Counted from the first letter of the stretch, positions 1-6,626 are shown. The stretch is DNA of 7,715 nt from Rhodospirillales bacterium (GCA_016187325.1 JACPJY010000368.1:1-7715), one strand, 5' to 3'. Made by a program: numbers and translations. Notes: generated by a model not told the origin, from the letters alone.

Positions 1-116
1 CGCTGGCAGCGGCCGGCCGGTTGCGCGGCCTCGAAGTATCGACACGCTTTTACGAGATCGGCTCGCCCGGCGGCCTCGCCGAGCTCGAGGCGCATCTGGC
101 GTCCATGCCGCGATGA
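1..116 (+). CDS. C-terminal end of a protein entering from the left edge, possibly sugar nucleotidyltransferase-like
   Basis: Codons run in frame from base 3 to a TGA at 114-116, giving about 37 residues that end ...EVSTRFYEIGSPGGLAELEAHLASMPR. The piece RFYEIGSPGGLAELEAHL resembles the tail of NDP-sugar or heptose-phosphate nucleotidyltransferases, where a phrase like (F/Y)xxIGSPEGL sits near the C-terminus; this is family recollection from a short fragment, so the product is tentative. The codon third positions are strongly G/C, as in the other genes here, which supports real coding. The gene converges on the oxidoreductase operon and is probably unrelated to oxalate metabolism. The 5' part lies outside the window. 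Confidence 0.5.
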   Translation, partial: LAAAGRLRGLEVSTRFYEIGSPGGLAELEAHLASMPR

Positions 117-141
117 TGGGATCGGCCTCGTTCGAAACGAA

Positions 142-170
142 CCGCCGGCCCCCTTGCGGGAGGCCGGCGG
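142..170. terminator. GC-rich hairpin between convergent genes, possible bidirectional terminator
   Basis: A perfect 9-bp stem is formed by CCGCCGGCC (142-150) and GGCCGGCGG (162-170). A further CCC/GGG pairing inside the loop leaves a TTGC tip and one unpaired A. It lies 26 bases after the stop of the left-edge gene and 53 bases beyond the stop of the - strand beta-subunit gene, where a shared terminator is expected. There is no clear T-run on the + strand side and only a short TTT on the - strand side, so intrinsic termination is plausible but not certain. A smaller hairpin, GTTCG-AAA-CGAAC (130-142), abuts it. Confidence 0.5.
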
Positions 171-222
171 AACGCATTCCGGATCGTTCAGTCGGGTGTG
201 GCCGCAGGCGGCCGAACCGCGT

Positions 223-1245
223 TTACGGATTCAACTTTCCGGCAAACGGGATGACGCCCGGGATCAGCCATTTCTCCCACATGTCGTCGATCTTCTTCTG
301 GAAATATTCGATGTCTTCATCGATGAAGTGGGCAAAGCGGCCCTGCCGGCGCAGGTATTCGCGGACGGGCTTGCGCTTGAACTGCCCTTCGACGATGCGC
401 TTGGAGCGGCCGATCATCCTGAGTTGGCCTTCCTCGACCTCATACAGCGGCCAGATGCCGGTCTCGACCGCCAGCTCGCCGAGCTCGTGCGAGAACTTGG
501 GGTCGTAATCCCAGCCCTTCGGGCACGGATCCAGCGAGTGCACGAAGGTCGGACCGCCGATGGTCAGCGCCCGGCGCACCGAGTTCATGGCGTCCACCGG
601 ATAGGCGGTGCATACGGTGGAGACGTAGCGGACATCAGGATGGCCGGCCGCCAGCATCGCCGCGGTGTTCTTCTTCCAGCGCTTGTTCATGATCCGCTTG
701 ACCTTGCCCGGCGTCGAGAACGTCGAGTTGGCGCCGTAGGGCGACGACCCCGAAACCTGGATGTCCGTGTTGGCATAGGATTCGTTATCGTAGAGCAGGA
801 TTAAGAGGTTGTAATGGGTGTGCTGGAGCGCCGCCGAGATTGCCGACAGCCCCATGTCGGCGCCGCCGCCGTCGCCGCATACCGCGATGACGTTGATCGG
901 CTCCTTCTTCATCTTGCCCTTGCGCATCATCGCGCGCAGCGCCGCCACCGTGCCGGTGGCCGCCGAGCCCGACGAGCCGAGCTGGGTGTGCATCCACGGC
1001 ACTGCCCACGGCGTCGAATAGTAGGTGGTGTTGGCGACATACATGCAGCCGGTGGAGCCGAGGATGATCGAGCGGGGTCCGCCCGCTTTCGCCATCAGCT
1101 TCATCAACTGCGCCGATTCGCATCCCTGACAGGTACGGTGGCCCGAAGTGAAGTATTCCGCGGCCGGGACCTTCTTCGGCCCCTTCCAGGGATCGAGCAC
1201 CTGCGTCTTCAGGAAGTCGTCCAGTGTCTCTACGTTTGCAACCAT
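223..1245 (-). CDS. Oxalate oxidoreductase-like 2-oxoacid:ferredoxin oxidoreductase, beta (TPP-binding) subunit
   Basis: This 340-residue protein is the thiamine-pyrophosphate subunit of a multi-subunit 2-oxoacid:ferredoxin oxidoreductase, here probably using oxalate as substrate in the cytoplasm. Visible motifs are TCQGCES (Cys39, Cys42), GSTGCMYV (Cys67) and DPCPKGW (Cys241), the four-cysteine set that holds the [4Fe-4S] cluster closest to TPP. The TPP/Mg signature is GDGGGADMG (124-132, Asp125) followed by YDNESYANTDIQVSG (152-166), in which Asn154 is the likely metal ligand. The spacing Cys39/42/67 matches, with a constant offset of about 15, the Moorella oxalate oxidoreductase beta cysteines as I recall them. 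The length is slightly above the roughly 310 residues usual for this subunit, mostly from the N-terminus. The start at 1245 has a GGGAG ribosome site seven bases upstream, lying over the end of the alpha gene; only four bases separate the two genes, so they are co-transcribed. A pyruvate or 2-oxoacid enzyme is the alternative; the alpha subunit argues against it. Confidence 0.88.
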   Translation of the reverse strand: MVANVETLDDFLKTQVLDPWKGPKKVPAAEYFTSGHRTCQGCESAQLMKLMAKAGGPRSIILGSTGCMYVANTTYYSTPWAVPWMHTQLGSSGSAATGTVAALRAMMRKGKMKKEPINVIAVCGDGGGADMGLSAISAALQHTHYNLLILLYDNESYANTDIQVSGSSPYGANSTFSTPGKVKRIMNKRWKKNTAAMLAAGHPDVRYVSTVCTAYPVDAMNSVRRALTIGGPTFVHSLDPCPKGWDYDPKFSHELGELAVETGIWPLYEVEEGQLRMIGRSKRIVEGQFKRKPVREYLRRQGRFAHFIDEDIEYFQKKIDDMWEKWLIPGVIPFAGKLNP

Positions 1246-1249
1246 GATG

Positions 1250-2491
1250 TTACTCCCGTACTCCGATCCAGATTGTGTCCTGATCGTCGAGCTTGCCGTT
1301 GCCGGCGTCCCTCGTCAGGCCGGTGATTTCAACGACGTTGTCGGCGGTTACTTCGCGCCCGCCGAGGCCGGCGATGAACGACGCGATCTTCGGCCGGTTC
1401 TTGGACGGGTAAAGCGCCGCGCGCAGCTCGTTGGCGAGAACTCCCGAGTGGAAGCCCGAGCCGAAGCCGTAGTCGCGGTCGATGACGCCGACCGCCTTGA
1501 CGCCCTTCAGCGCGTCCTGCAATTCGATGGTCGGGAACGGCCGGAACCAGCGAACCCGGACGAAGCCGACCTTTTTGCCCTGCGCACGCATCTTACGGAC
1601 GGCGACCTTGACCGGCATCGCCAGCGTGCCCATGCCGACCAGCGCGATCTCGGCGTCCTCCATCATGTAGCGCTCGATGAAGGGTTCGCCGCCGCGCCCG
1701 AACTTCTTGTTCAGGTCCTCGTAGGCCTCGATGATAACGCCGCGGGCGCGCCGGGCCGCCATGTCGTTCTGCTTGCGCATCTCCATCAGCCAGTCTTCGT
1801 TGGCCTGCGGAGCGATGGTGATCGGGTTATCGGGGTGCAGTTGCTTGTCGCCGCGGTCGTAGGGCGGCAGGAAGCTGTCCACCATCTTTTGGCTCGGCAC
1901 CTTGACGATGGCTTGGCTGTGGGTGAGGAAGGCGCCGTCGCAGCTGATGGCGCAAGGCAGCCTGACCCGCGTGTCTTCCGCCACCCGGTAGGCGATCAGC
2001 GCCGTATCGAGCGCCTCCTGGGCGGTTTCCACCCAGCACAACATCCAGCCGAGGTCGCGCACCGCCAACGCGTCGTTGTGCTCGACCCCGAAGGCGCCCG
2101 GATCGTCGAGCGCCCGGTTGCCGACCATCGCCACCATCGGCAGTCGAAGGCCGGCGGTCACCGCCAGCGCCTCGAAGGCGTAGAACCAGCCGACGCCGCT
2201 CGAGCCGACGAACACGCGGGCGCCGACGGCGGACGCGTGCTTGACGATCTCGAACTGGGAATGCTCGCTCTCGGCGACGATGTATTCGCAATCGAAGTCG
2301 CCGTTGGAGATCATCCCCGCCACGTACTGCATGACGGTATCGTAGGGACGGATCGGATAGGCAGTGATCACGTCCACGTCGGCAAGACGACAGGCGTGGG
2401 CGATGGCTTCGCTGCCGCTGATCAACTCCTCGTGTTCGCCGGTGTCCCGGGGTTTATCGGGGTTCCTGGCTGTCGCCGTCTTAGGACTCAT
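1250..2491 (-). CDS. Oxalate oxidoreductase-like 2-oxoacid:ferredoxin oxidoreductase, alpha subunit
   Basis: This 413-residue protein is the alpha subunit, which shapes the substrate pocket above TPP. The key sequence is AYPIRPYDTVMQYV, with Arg48 where pyruvate:ferredoxin oxidoreductases have Thr in YPITP; an Arg at this place is the mark of Moorella oxalate oxidoreductase, where it binds the second carboxylate. A second Arg (Arg126, in VGNRALDDPGAF) is followed by Asp129 and Phe134. With a single offset of 17 these match Moorella Arg31, Arg109, Asp112 and Phe117, the last two being the mobile switch-loop residues (numbers from memory). The C-terminal part (about 270-400) is the usual transketolase-C-like domain. 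The chosen start, 2491, has GGAGGAG seven bases upstream; the longer reading from 2533 (427 residues) has no ribosome site. The start overlaps the stop of the upstream gamma-delta gene by 11 bases, suggesting translational coupling. Confidence 0.88.
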   Translation of the reverse strand: MSPKTATARNPDKPRDTGEHEELISGSEAIAHACRLADVDVITAYPIRPYDTVMQYVAGMISNGDFDCEYIVAESEHSQFEIVKHASAVGARVFVGSSGVGWFYAFEALAVTAGLRLPMVAMVGNRALDDPGAFGVEHNDALAVRDLGWMLCWVETAQEALDTALIAYRVAEDTRVRLPCAISCDGAFLTHSQAIVKVPSQKMVDSFLPPYDRGDKQLHPDNPITIAPQANEDWLMEMRKQNDMAARRARGVIIEAYEDLNKKFGRGGEPFIERYMMEDAEIALVGMGTLAMPVKVAVRKMRAQGKKVGFVRVRWFRPFPTIELQDALKGVKAVGVIDRDYGFGSGFHSGVLANELRAALYPSKNRPKIASFIAGLGGREVTADNVVEITGLTRDAGNGKLDDQDTIWIGVRE

Positions 2492-3623
2492 TGGCAATCT
2501 CCTCCGCGTATTGGCCGACATGGTGGAAGCCATGCGACCGTGCCGGCTTATTGCTGATCTTCTCGGTCAGCCAGACGGCGTACTTCTTCTTGTCCTTGCG
2601 CCACATCTCCCACTGGCTGTTGTTGTCCTCGAAAGCCTCTTCGTTGACCATGGTGATGCAGTCCTCGACCGGGCATACGGCCTCGCACACGCCGCAGCCG
2701 CAGCAGGCCTGCATGTTGGCGTCGTAGAAACCGTCCGGCGAGATGTCGAAGCAGGTGTCCGGGCAGTTGAGCCAGCACAGCGTGCACTTGGTGCAGGTGT
2801 CGAAATTGATCGCCGGCCGCATGGTGCGGGTCGAGAACTTCTTGAACGTCTCGTTGCGTCCCGGCACGTAGCCGCCTTCCCAGCCGGCGACGTTCTTCTG
2901 TTCCGACTTCTGGCCGCGGATGACCAGGCCTTCCTCCATCTTGGTCCAGCCCGGCAGGTCGAAGGAGAACGGAATCTCCTCGCTGCCCTGCTCGGCGCCG
3001 ACCGGGCTCGTCGAGGCGTCGTCGTAGGCCTTCTTGGCGGATGCCACCTTCTTGTCGTTCTTCCACTGGTCCTTGATCGCGCTGAGGATCGAATCGATGC
3101 TGACGATGTGCGGCGCCACCTTGGCCAGCGCGCCCAGCAGGCGCACATCGGTGTGGTCGTCCTTGTACACCCACAGCCCCGAGAAGCTGGCCGCCGCCTT
3201 GACGGTGGCGAGCTTGTAGGGCGCCCCCTTGCGGTGGATGATCTTGATCAGCTTGTTGGCGGATTGGGTCGAAACGACCAGCAGCGTGCCGTTCTTGGCC
3301 AACAGCTTGTTGATCGGCTGCAGGCCGTACCAGGCCCACGATTCGACGCCTTTGCAGAGAGTGTCGTCGCAGGAGATGGTGACGTCGTTGTTGTTGGGCT
3401 CGTAGCGCGACAGGTATTCCTGCAGTTCGTCCTCGGTATTGGAAACGACGGCGAATTGCTTGGCGGGGATGCCATTACGTTCAGGCGAATCACCGTAGCG
3501 CCCGAAGGCAATGCCGATCTTCCCCTCCTTCCTGGCGGCAAAAACAATCCCGCGGCAGATGTTTTTGGCCAGCGTCTTCTGGAAGATGCCGCGATAGATG
3601 ACTTCCACGGAACCTGTGCTCAT
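2481..3623 (-). CDS. Oxalate oxidoreductase-like gamma-delta fusion subunit (2-oxoacid oxidoreductase gamma domain plus 2x[4Fe-4S] ferredoxin)
   Basis: This 380-residue protein is the first gene of the oxidoreductase operon. Residues about 1-190 form the gamma domain, which starts EVIYRGIFQKTLAKNICRGI. Residues about 265-325 form a bacterial ferredoxin domain with CTKCTLCWLNCP (Cys277, 280, 283, 287) and CCGCGVCEAVCP (Cys307, 310, 313, 317), enough for two [4Fe-4S] clusters that carry electrons from the beta-subunit cluster to external ferredoxin. Fusion of gamma and delta into one chain is the arrangement known for Moorella oxalate oxidoreductase. This copy is longer than the roughly 315 residues I recall there: a charged linker of about 70 residues joins the domains and a Trp- and Lys-rich tail of about 55 residues follows the last cluster. 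The start at 3623 has GGGAGG seven to eight bases upstream. Its promoter should lie in the divergent region to the right. Confidence 0.85.
   Translation of the reverse strand: MSTGSVEVIYRGIFQKTLAKNICRGIVFAARKEGKIGIAFGRYGDSPERNGIPAKQFAVVSNTEDELQEYLSRYEPNNNDVTISCDDTLCKGVESWAWYGLQPINKLLAKNGTLLVVSTQSANKLIKIIHRKGAPYKLATVKAAASFSGLWVYKDDHTDVRLLGALAKVAPHIVSIDSILSAIKDQWKNDKKVASAKKAYDDASTSPVGAEQGSEEIPFSFDLPGWTKMEEGLVIRGQKSEQKNVAGWEGGYVPGRNETFKKFSTRTMRPAINFDTCTKCTLCWLNCPDTCFDISPDGFYDANMQACCGCGVCEAVCPVEDCITMVNEEAFEDNNSQWEMWRKDKKKYAVWLTEKISNKPARSHGFHHVGQYAEEIANES
2499..2505 (-). promoter_or_regulatory. Ribosome binding site that fixes the alpha-subunit start
   Basis: On the - strand GGAGGAG lies seven bases before the ATG at 2491-2489, inside the last codons of the gamma-delta gene. 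Neither earlier in-frame ATG (2533 and 2521) has a purine-rich stretch at the right distance. This favours a 413-residue alpha subunit and an 11-base overlap with the preceding gene. Confidence 0.75.
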
Positions 3624-3707
3624 TCCGATCCCTCCCGGACCTGATGGTTGGTGGCTATGGAAAAGGCGATTCGAGGCCTCCCGTGCAAAGAGGGCCTGGG
3701 AAAGTCA

Positions 3708-3727
3708 CCTGGTCGACAATATCCCAG
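3708..3727 (-). promoter_or_regulatory. Candidate GntR operator, copy A, facing the oxidoreductase operon
   Basis: Read on the - strand the element is CTGG-GA-TATTGT-CG-ACCAGG. It contains TTGTCGACCA, which fits the GT-N2-AC core typical of FadR/FCD-type GntR operators, and the centre GTCGAC is a perfect palindrome. It lies 84 bases upstream of the gamma-delta start and has the same polarity towards its gene as copy B has towards gntR. It is nested in a 7-bp inverted repeat, GCCTGGG (3694-3700) and CCCAGGC (3723-3729). Binding by the neighbouring regulator is inferred from position and core type, not shown. Confidence 0.6.
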
Positions 3728-3977
3728 GCACTTTTGGAACAGTCTTGATGTTAGACCTTTGTCCAAATCGAGGGAAGGCGAAAACGGCGATTCACCTTAG
3801 CGAATATGTGGGTTTCCTTGGCTCTCTGGAGTCCTGTGTAGGGTCTTCGCGGGCGGAAAGGGCCGTCATCTACGGTTTCCGGGCCGATCAAGGGTGGGCC
3901 ATAGCCGAGTCCCCCGCTATGCCGCTGGGCAGCCCGGAAAACCGCGGCCCATGGGGCGAAAAGCGGCGAATTCCGGC

Positions 3978-4005
3978 TTGCTATAAAAGGTATCTGGAGT
4001 ATTGT
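3978..4005 (+). promoter_or_regulatory. Candidate sigma-70 type promoter for gntR-oxc-frc
   Basis: TTGCTA (3978-3983) and TATTGT (4000-4005) are separated by 16 bases; each matches four of six consensus positions. The -10 hexamer lies inside operator copy B, which would fit repression by occlusion. An alternative -10, TATAAA (3982-3987), has no obvious -35 partner. This is a sequence guess only. Confidence 0.35.
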
Positions 4006-4013
4006 ATACCAGG
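3994..4013 (+). promoter_or_regulatory. Candidate GntR operator, copy B, facing gntR
   Basis: The element is CTGG-AG-TATTGT-AT-ACCAGG. It matches copy A at 16 of 20 positions, the four differences falling in two dinucleotides, and it is in inverted orientation to copy A. Its core TTGTATACCA is centred on the palindrome GTATAC and fits the GT-N2-AC pattern of FCD-type GntR regulators. It ends 53 bases before the gntR start, as expected for an autoregulatory site that would also control oxc and frc if they share the transcript. Confidence 0.65.
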
Positions 4014-4066
4014 ACCCAACAGCATTCCCGCGCCAGTGCTCAATTCCGAGTGTCGGCGCAATCGAG

Positions 4067-4771
4067 ATGTCGGACCGCATCGTGGCACACGCCGAACTCA
4101 ACGTCGAGCCGATCGACGCCAATTTCAGCCTCAAGGACAAGATCTACGAATCGTTGAAGCAAGCGATCACGTCGATGAATATCTATGCCGACGACGCCGA
4201 ACTCCGGCTCGACGAACGGCGGCTCTCCGAGAAGCTCGAGATCAGTCGCACGCCGGTGCGCGAGGCGCTTGCCCGCCTCGAGCAGGAAGGGCTGGTTCAC
4301 ATCGTGCCCCGGCGCGGCGTCTACATCGTACGCAAAACCAAGGCCGAGATCCTGGAGATGATCACCGTGTGGGCGGCGCTCGAGGGCATGGCGGCGCGGC
4401 TAATCACCCAGAACGCCAGCAACGAGGAGATCGCCTCGCTGCGCAGCATGTTCACCACCTTCGAGGGCGAAACGGTGCAGGCCAAGATCGACGAATATTC
4501 CAGCACCAACATCCGCTTCCACCAGGCGATCCTCAAAATGAGCCATTGCAAGCTGTTGACAGATATGGCCGATAACCTTTTTATCCACATGCGCTCGATC
4601 CGGGCGCGGACGATTTCCGAGAAAGACCGCGCCAATCGCTCGATCATCGACCACATGCACATCATCGAGGCATTGGAGAAGCGCGACACCGAATTGGCCG
4701 AACGACGGGTGCGCGAGCACACCTTGAACCTCGGGGCGCACGTCGAGAAACACGTCAACTACCTGGAATAG
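4067..4771 (+). CDS. GntR-family (FadR/FCD subfamily) transcriptional regulator
   Basis: This 234-residue protein has an N-terminal winged helix-turn-helix (about 21-90), including DERRLSEKLEISRTPVREAL, the hallmark of the family. It is followed by an FCD ligand-binding domain (about 95-225). The FCD metal site is recognisable in NIRFHQAI (Asn148, His152), DHMHIIEAL (His196) and REHTLNL (His218); the first ligand, often Asp, is Asn here. Such domains often bind small carboxylates through a metal ion, so oxalate, formate or a CoA thioester is a reasonable but unproven effector. The start ATG at 4067 has only a weak GAG-type ribosome site; no other in-frame start would keep the whole DNA-binding domain. 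It lies 50 bases before oxc on the same strand and diverges from the oxidoreductase operon, so it probably controls both, through the paired elements upstream. Confidence 0.9.
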   Translation: MSDRIVAHAELNVEPIDANFSLKDKIYESLKQAITSMNIYADDAELRLDERRLSEKLEISRTPVREALARLEQEGLVHIVPRRGVYIVRKTKAEILEMITVWAALEGMAARLITQNASNEEIASLRSMFTTFEGETVQAKIDEYSSTNIRFHQAILKMSHCKLLTDMADNLFIHMRSIRARTISEKDRANRSIIDHMHIIEALEKRDTELAERRVREHTLNLGAHVEKHVNYLE

Positions 4772-4821
4772 CCGCCCTCTCGACGTTATTCCCAGGGCGA
4801 ACAACAAGGGAAGAATAGACT

Positions 4822-6585
4822 ATGCCTGTGTCGAAGACCGCGGAGAACACGCTAGCCAAGAAAAGCACCTCGGCCAACGACGGTCCTGAGGCCAGGACGC
4901 TGACGGACGGGTTTCATCTCGTCATTGACGCGCTCAAGCTTAACGATATTAACACGATCTACGGCGTGCCCGGTATCCCGATCACGGACCTGGGCCGGTT
5001 CGCGCAAGCCGCAGGCATGCGCGTGCTGTCGTTCCGGCACGAACAGAACGCGGGCTACGCGGCGGCGATCGCGGGGTATCTCACGAAGAAGCCCGGCATC
5101 TGCCTCACCGTGTCGGCACCCGGGTTCCTCAACGGGCTAACGGCCTTGGCACACGCCACGACCAACTGCTTTCCGATGATCCTGATCTCGGGCTCGTCGG
5201 AGCGCGAGATCGTCGACCTGCAGCAGGGCGATTACGAAGAGATGGACCAGCTCGCCGTTGCCAAGACGCTGTGCAAGGCGGCCTATCGCGTGCTGCGTGC
5301 CGAAGACATCGGCATCGGCATCGCGCGCGCCATCCGCGCGGCTGTTTCCGGCCGTCCGGGCGGCATCTACCTCGACCTTCCGGCGAAGCTCCTGGGCCAG
5401 ACCATGGACGCCGAAGCAGGCGCCCGGTCGCTGGTCAAGGTCGTCGACGCGGCACCGCGCCAGCTTCCCGCGCCCGAAGCGGTCCAGCGCGCGCTCGATG
5501 TCCTCAAAAGCGCCAAGCGGCCCCTGATCATCCTCGGCAAGGGCGCGGCTTACGCGCAGGCCGACGAGGACATCCGGGCGCTGGTGGAGAAAAGCGGCAT
5601 TCCTTACCTTCCCATGAGCATGGCCAAGGGCCTGCTGCCCGACACCCATCCGCAGTCCGCGGGCGCGGCGCGGTCCTTCGTGCTGAAGGAATCGGATACG
5701 GTGATGCTGATCGGCGCCAGGCTCAACTGGCTGCTGTCGCACGGTAAGGGGGAGACCTGGGGCGATCGGCCGAAGAAGTTCGTGCAGATCGATATTGAGC
5801 CCAAGGAGATGGATAGTAACGTCGAGGTCGCGGCTCCTGTGGTCGGCGATATCGGATCCTGCGTCAAGGTGCTTCGCGATGCCATGGGCGACGGCTGGGC
5901 GCCGCCGCCTGCCGAATGGCTCGAGGCGGTCAATGCCAAGAAACAGACCAACCTGGAAAAAATGGCGCCGAGGCTGCAGAACAACAACGTACCGATGGAC
6001 TTCCACGGCGCGCTGGGCGTTTTGCGCACGATAATCAAGGAGCGGCCGGACACCATCTTGGTCAACGAAGGCGCCAACACACTCGATTTCGCGCGCGGCG
6101 TCATCGACATCTATAAGCCGCGGAAGCGGCTGGATGTGGGGACCTGGGGCGTGATGGGCATCGGCATGGGCACCGCGATTGCGGCCACCGTGGAAACGGG
6201 CAGCCCCGTTCTTGCCGTCGAGGGCGACAGCGCCTTCGGGTTCTCGGGCATGGAGATCGAAACCATCTGCCGCTACAAGCTGCCGATTTGCGTGGTTGTC
6301 TTCAACAACAACGGGATCTACCGGGGCACCGACGTCAATCCCTCCGGCGGCTCGGACGTTGCGACGACGGTCTTCGTCAAGGACGCCCGCTACGACAAGA
6401 TAATGGAAGCTTTCGGCGGCGTCGGCGTCCACGCGACGACGCCCGATGAATTGAGCCGCGCCGTAAACGAGGCCATGGATTCTGGCAATCCGACGCTGGT
6501 CAACGCGGTCATTGACCCGAAGGCCGGCACCGAAAGCGGACGCATCGGTAATCTCAACCCGCAAAGCGTCGTCGCTAAGAAATAA
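4822..6585 (+). CDS. oxc: Oxalyl-CoA decarboxylase
   Basis: This 587-residue cytoplasmic TPP enzyme converts oxalyl-CoA to formyl-CoA and CO2. It has the three-domain plan of the pyruvate decarboxylase/acetolactate synthase family. FRHEQNAGYAA carries Glu74, the residue that activates TPP (Glu56 in Oxalobacter formigenes). GDYEEMD supplies Tyr138 and Glu139. The TPP/Mg motif starts at GDSAFGFSGMEIE (Asp469) and ends at FNNNGIYRG (Asn496 and Tyr500). The C-terminal TESGRIGNLNP holds Ser572 and Arg574, the active-site lid pair seen in the Oxalobacter enzyme. The length is close to the 568 residues there, with about 18 extra polar residues at the N-terminus. AAGGGAAG lies about eight bases before the ATG. 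It sits between gntR and frc, 41 bases from frc, and with Frc forms a complete oxalate-to-formate cycle. The match is strong; acetolactate synthase and benzoylformate-type relatives are unlikely given the Ser-Gly-Arg tail and the partner gene. Confidence 0.96.
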   Translation: MPVSKTAENTLAKKSTSANDGPEARTLTDGFHLVIDALKLNDINTIYGVPGIPITDLGRFAQAAGMRVLSFRHEQNAGYAAAIAGYLTKKPGICLTVSAPGFLNGLTALAHATTNCFPMILISGSSEREIVDLQQGDYEEMDQLAVAKTLCKAAYRVLRAEDIGIGIARAIRAAVSGRPGGIYLDLPAKLLGQTMDAEAGARSLVKVVDAAPRQLPAPEAVQRALDVLKSAKRPLIILGKGAAYAQADEDIRALVEKSGIPYLPMSMAKGLLPDTHPQSAGAARSFVLKESDTVMLIGARLNWLLSHGKGETWGDRPKKFVQIDIEPKEMDSNVEVAAPVVGDIGSCVKVLRDAMGDGWAPPPAEWLEAVNAKKQTNLEKMAPRLQNNNVPMDFHGALGVLRTIIKERPDTILVNEGANTLDFARGVIDIYKPRKRLDVGTWGVMGIGMGTAIAATVETGSPVLAVEGDSAFGFSGMEIETICRYKLPICVVVFNNNGIYRGTDVNPSGGSDVATTVFVKDARYDKIMEAFGGVGVHATTPDELSRAVNEAMDSGNPTLVNAVIDPKAGTESGRIGNLNPQSVVAKK

Positions 6586-6626
6586 CCAAGCTGAATACAG
6601 TCAACTCTCATCAAGGGAAACGCACG

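Larger units (their letters stand above)
3624..4066. other. 443-bp divergent control region between the oxidoreductase operon and gntR-oxc-frc
   Basis: This stretch separates two operons that start in opposite directions, so both promoters should lie here. The open frames crossing it, on either strand, show no recognisable protein motif, no ribosome site and no codon bias like the neighbours, so I read it as non-coding. It contains two related 20-bp elements (3708-3727 and 3994-4013), a 7-bp inverted repeat around the first of them, and a candidate promoter in front of gntR. In the roughly 265 bases between the two elements I see no further repeat or hairpin that stands out. The length is generous for a simple divergent promoter and leaves room for more binding sites or for untranslated leaders. 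Confidence 0.7.

Noticed and set aside
1148..2557. Long + strand open frame (469 codons) opposite the alpha and beta genes.
   Set aside because: Rich in Arg, Ala, Val, Asp and His with no domain motif; it is the antisense shadow expected in GC-rich coding DNA, while the - strand shows clear family motifs.
223..3623. Reading the oxidoreductase operon as pyruvate:ferredoxin oxidoreductase.
   Set aside because: The subunit layout is a gamma-delta fusion and the alpha motif is YPIRP rather than YPITP; the oxalate genes next door support oxalate as substrate.
3751..4140. - strand open frame (129 codons) across the control region.
   Set aside because: Overlaps the start of gntR and operator B, shows no motif or ribosome site, and its codon use differs from the real genes.
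3598..4575. + strand open frame (325 codons) starting inside the gamma-delta gene and running through the control region into gntR.
   Set aside because: It crosses both operators, ends in a frame opposed to the well-supported gntR frame and turns into Arg/His-rich low-quality sequence; no recognised domain or ribosome site.
4779..4797. Possible third copy of the 20-bp element in front of oxc (- strand CCTGGGA then GTCGA).
   Set aside because: It matches only with a one-base gap and the core lacks the GT-N2-AC symmetry, so it is likely chance similarity; at most a degenerate site.
5137..6564. Long - strand open frame (475 codons) opposite oxc.
   Set aside because: Same type of shadow; oxc on the + strand has all catalytic motifs and a ribosome site.
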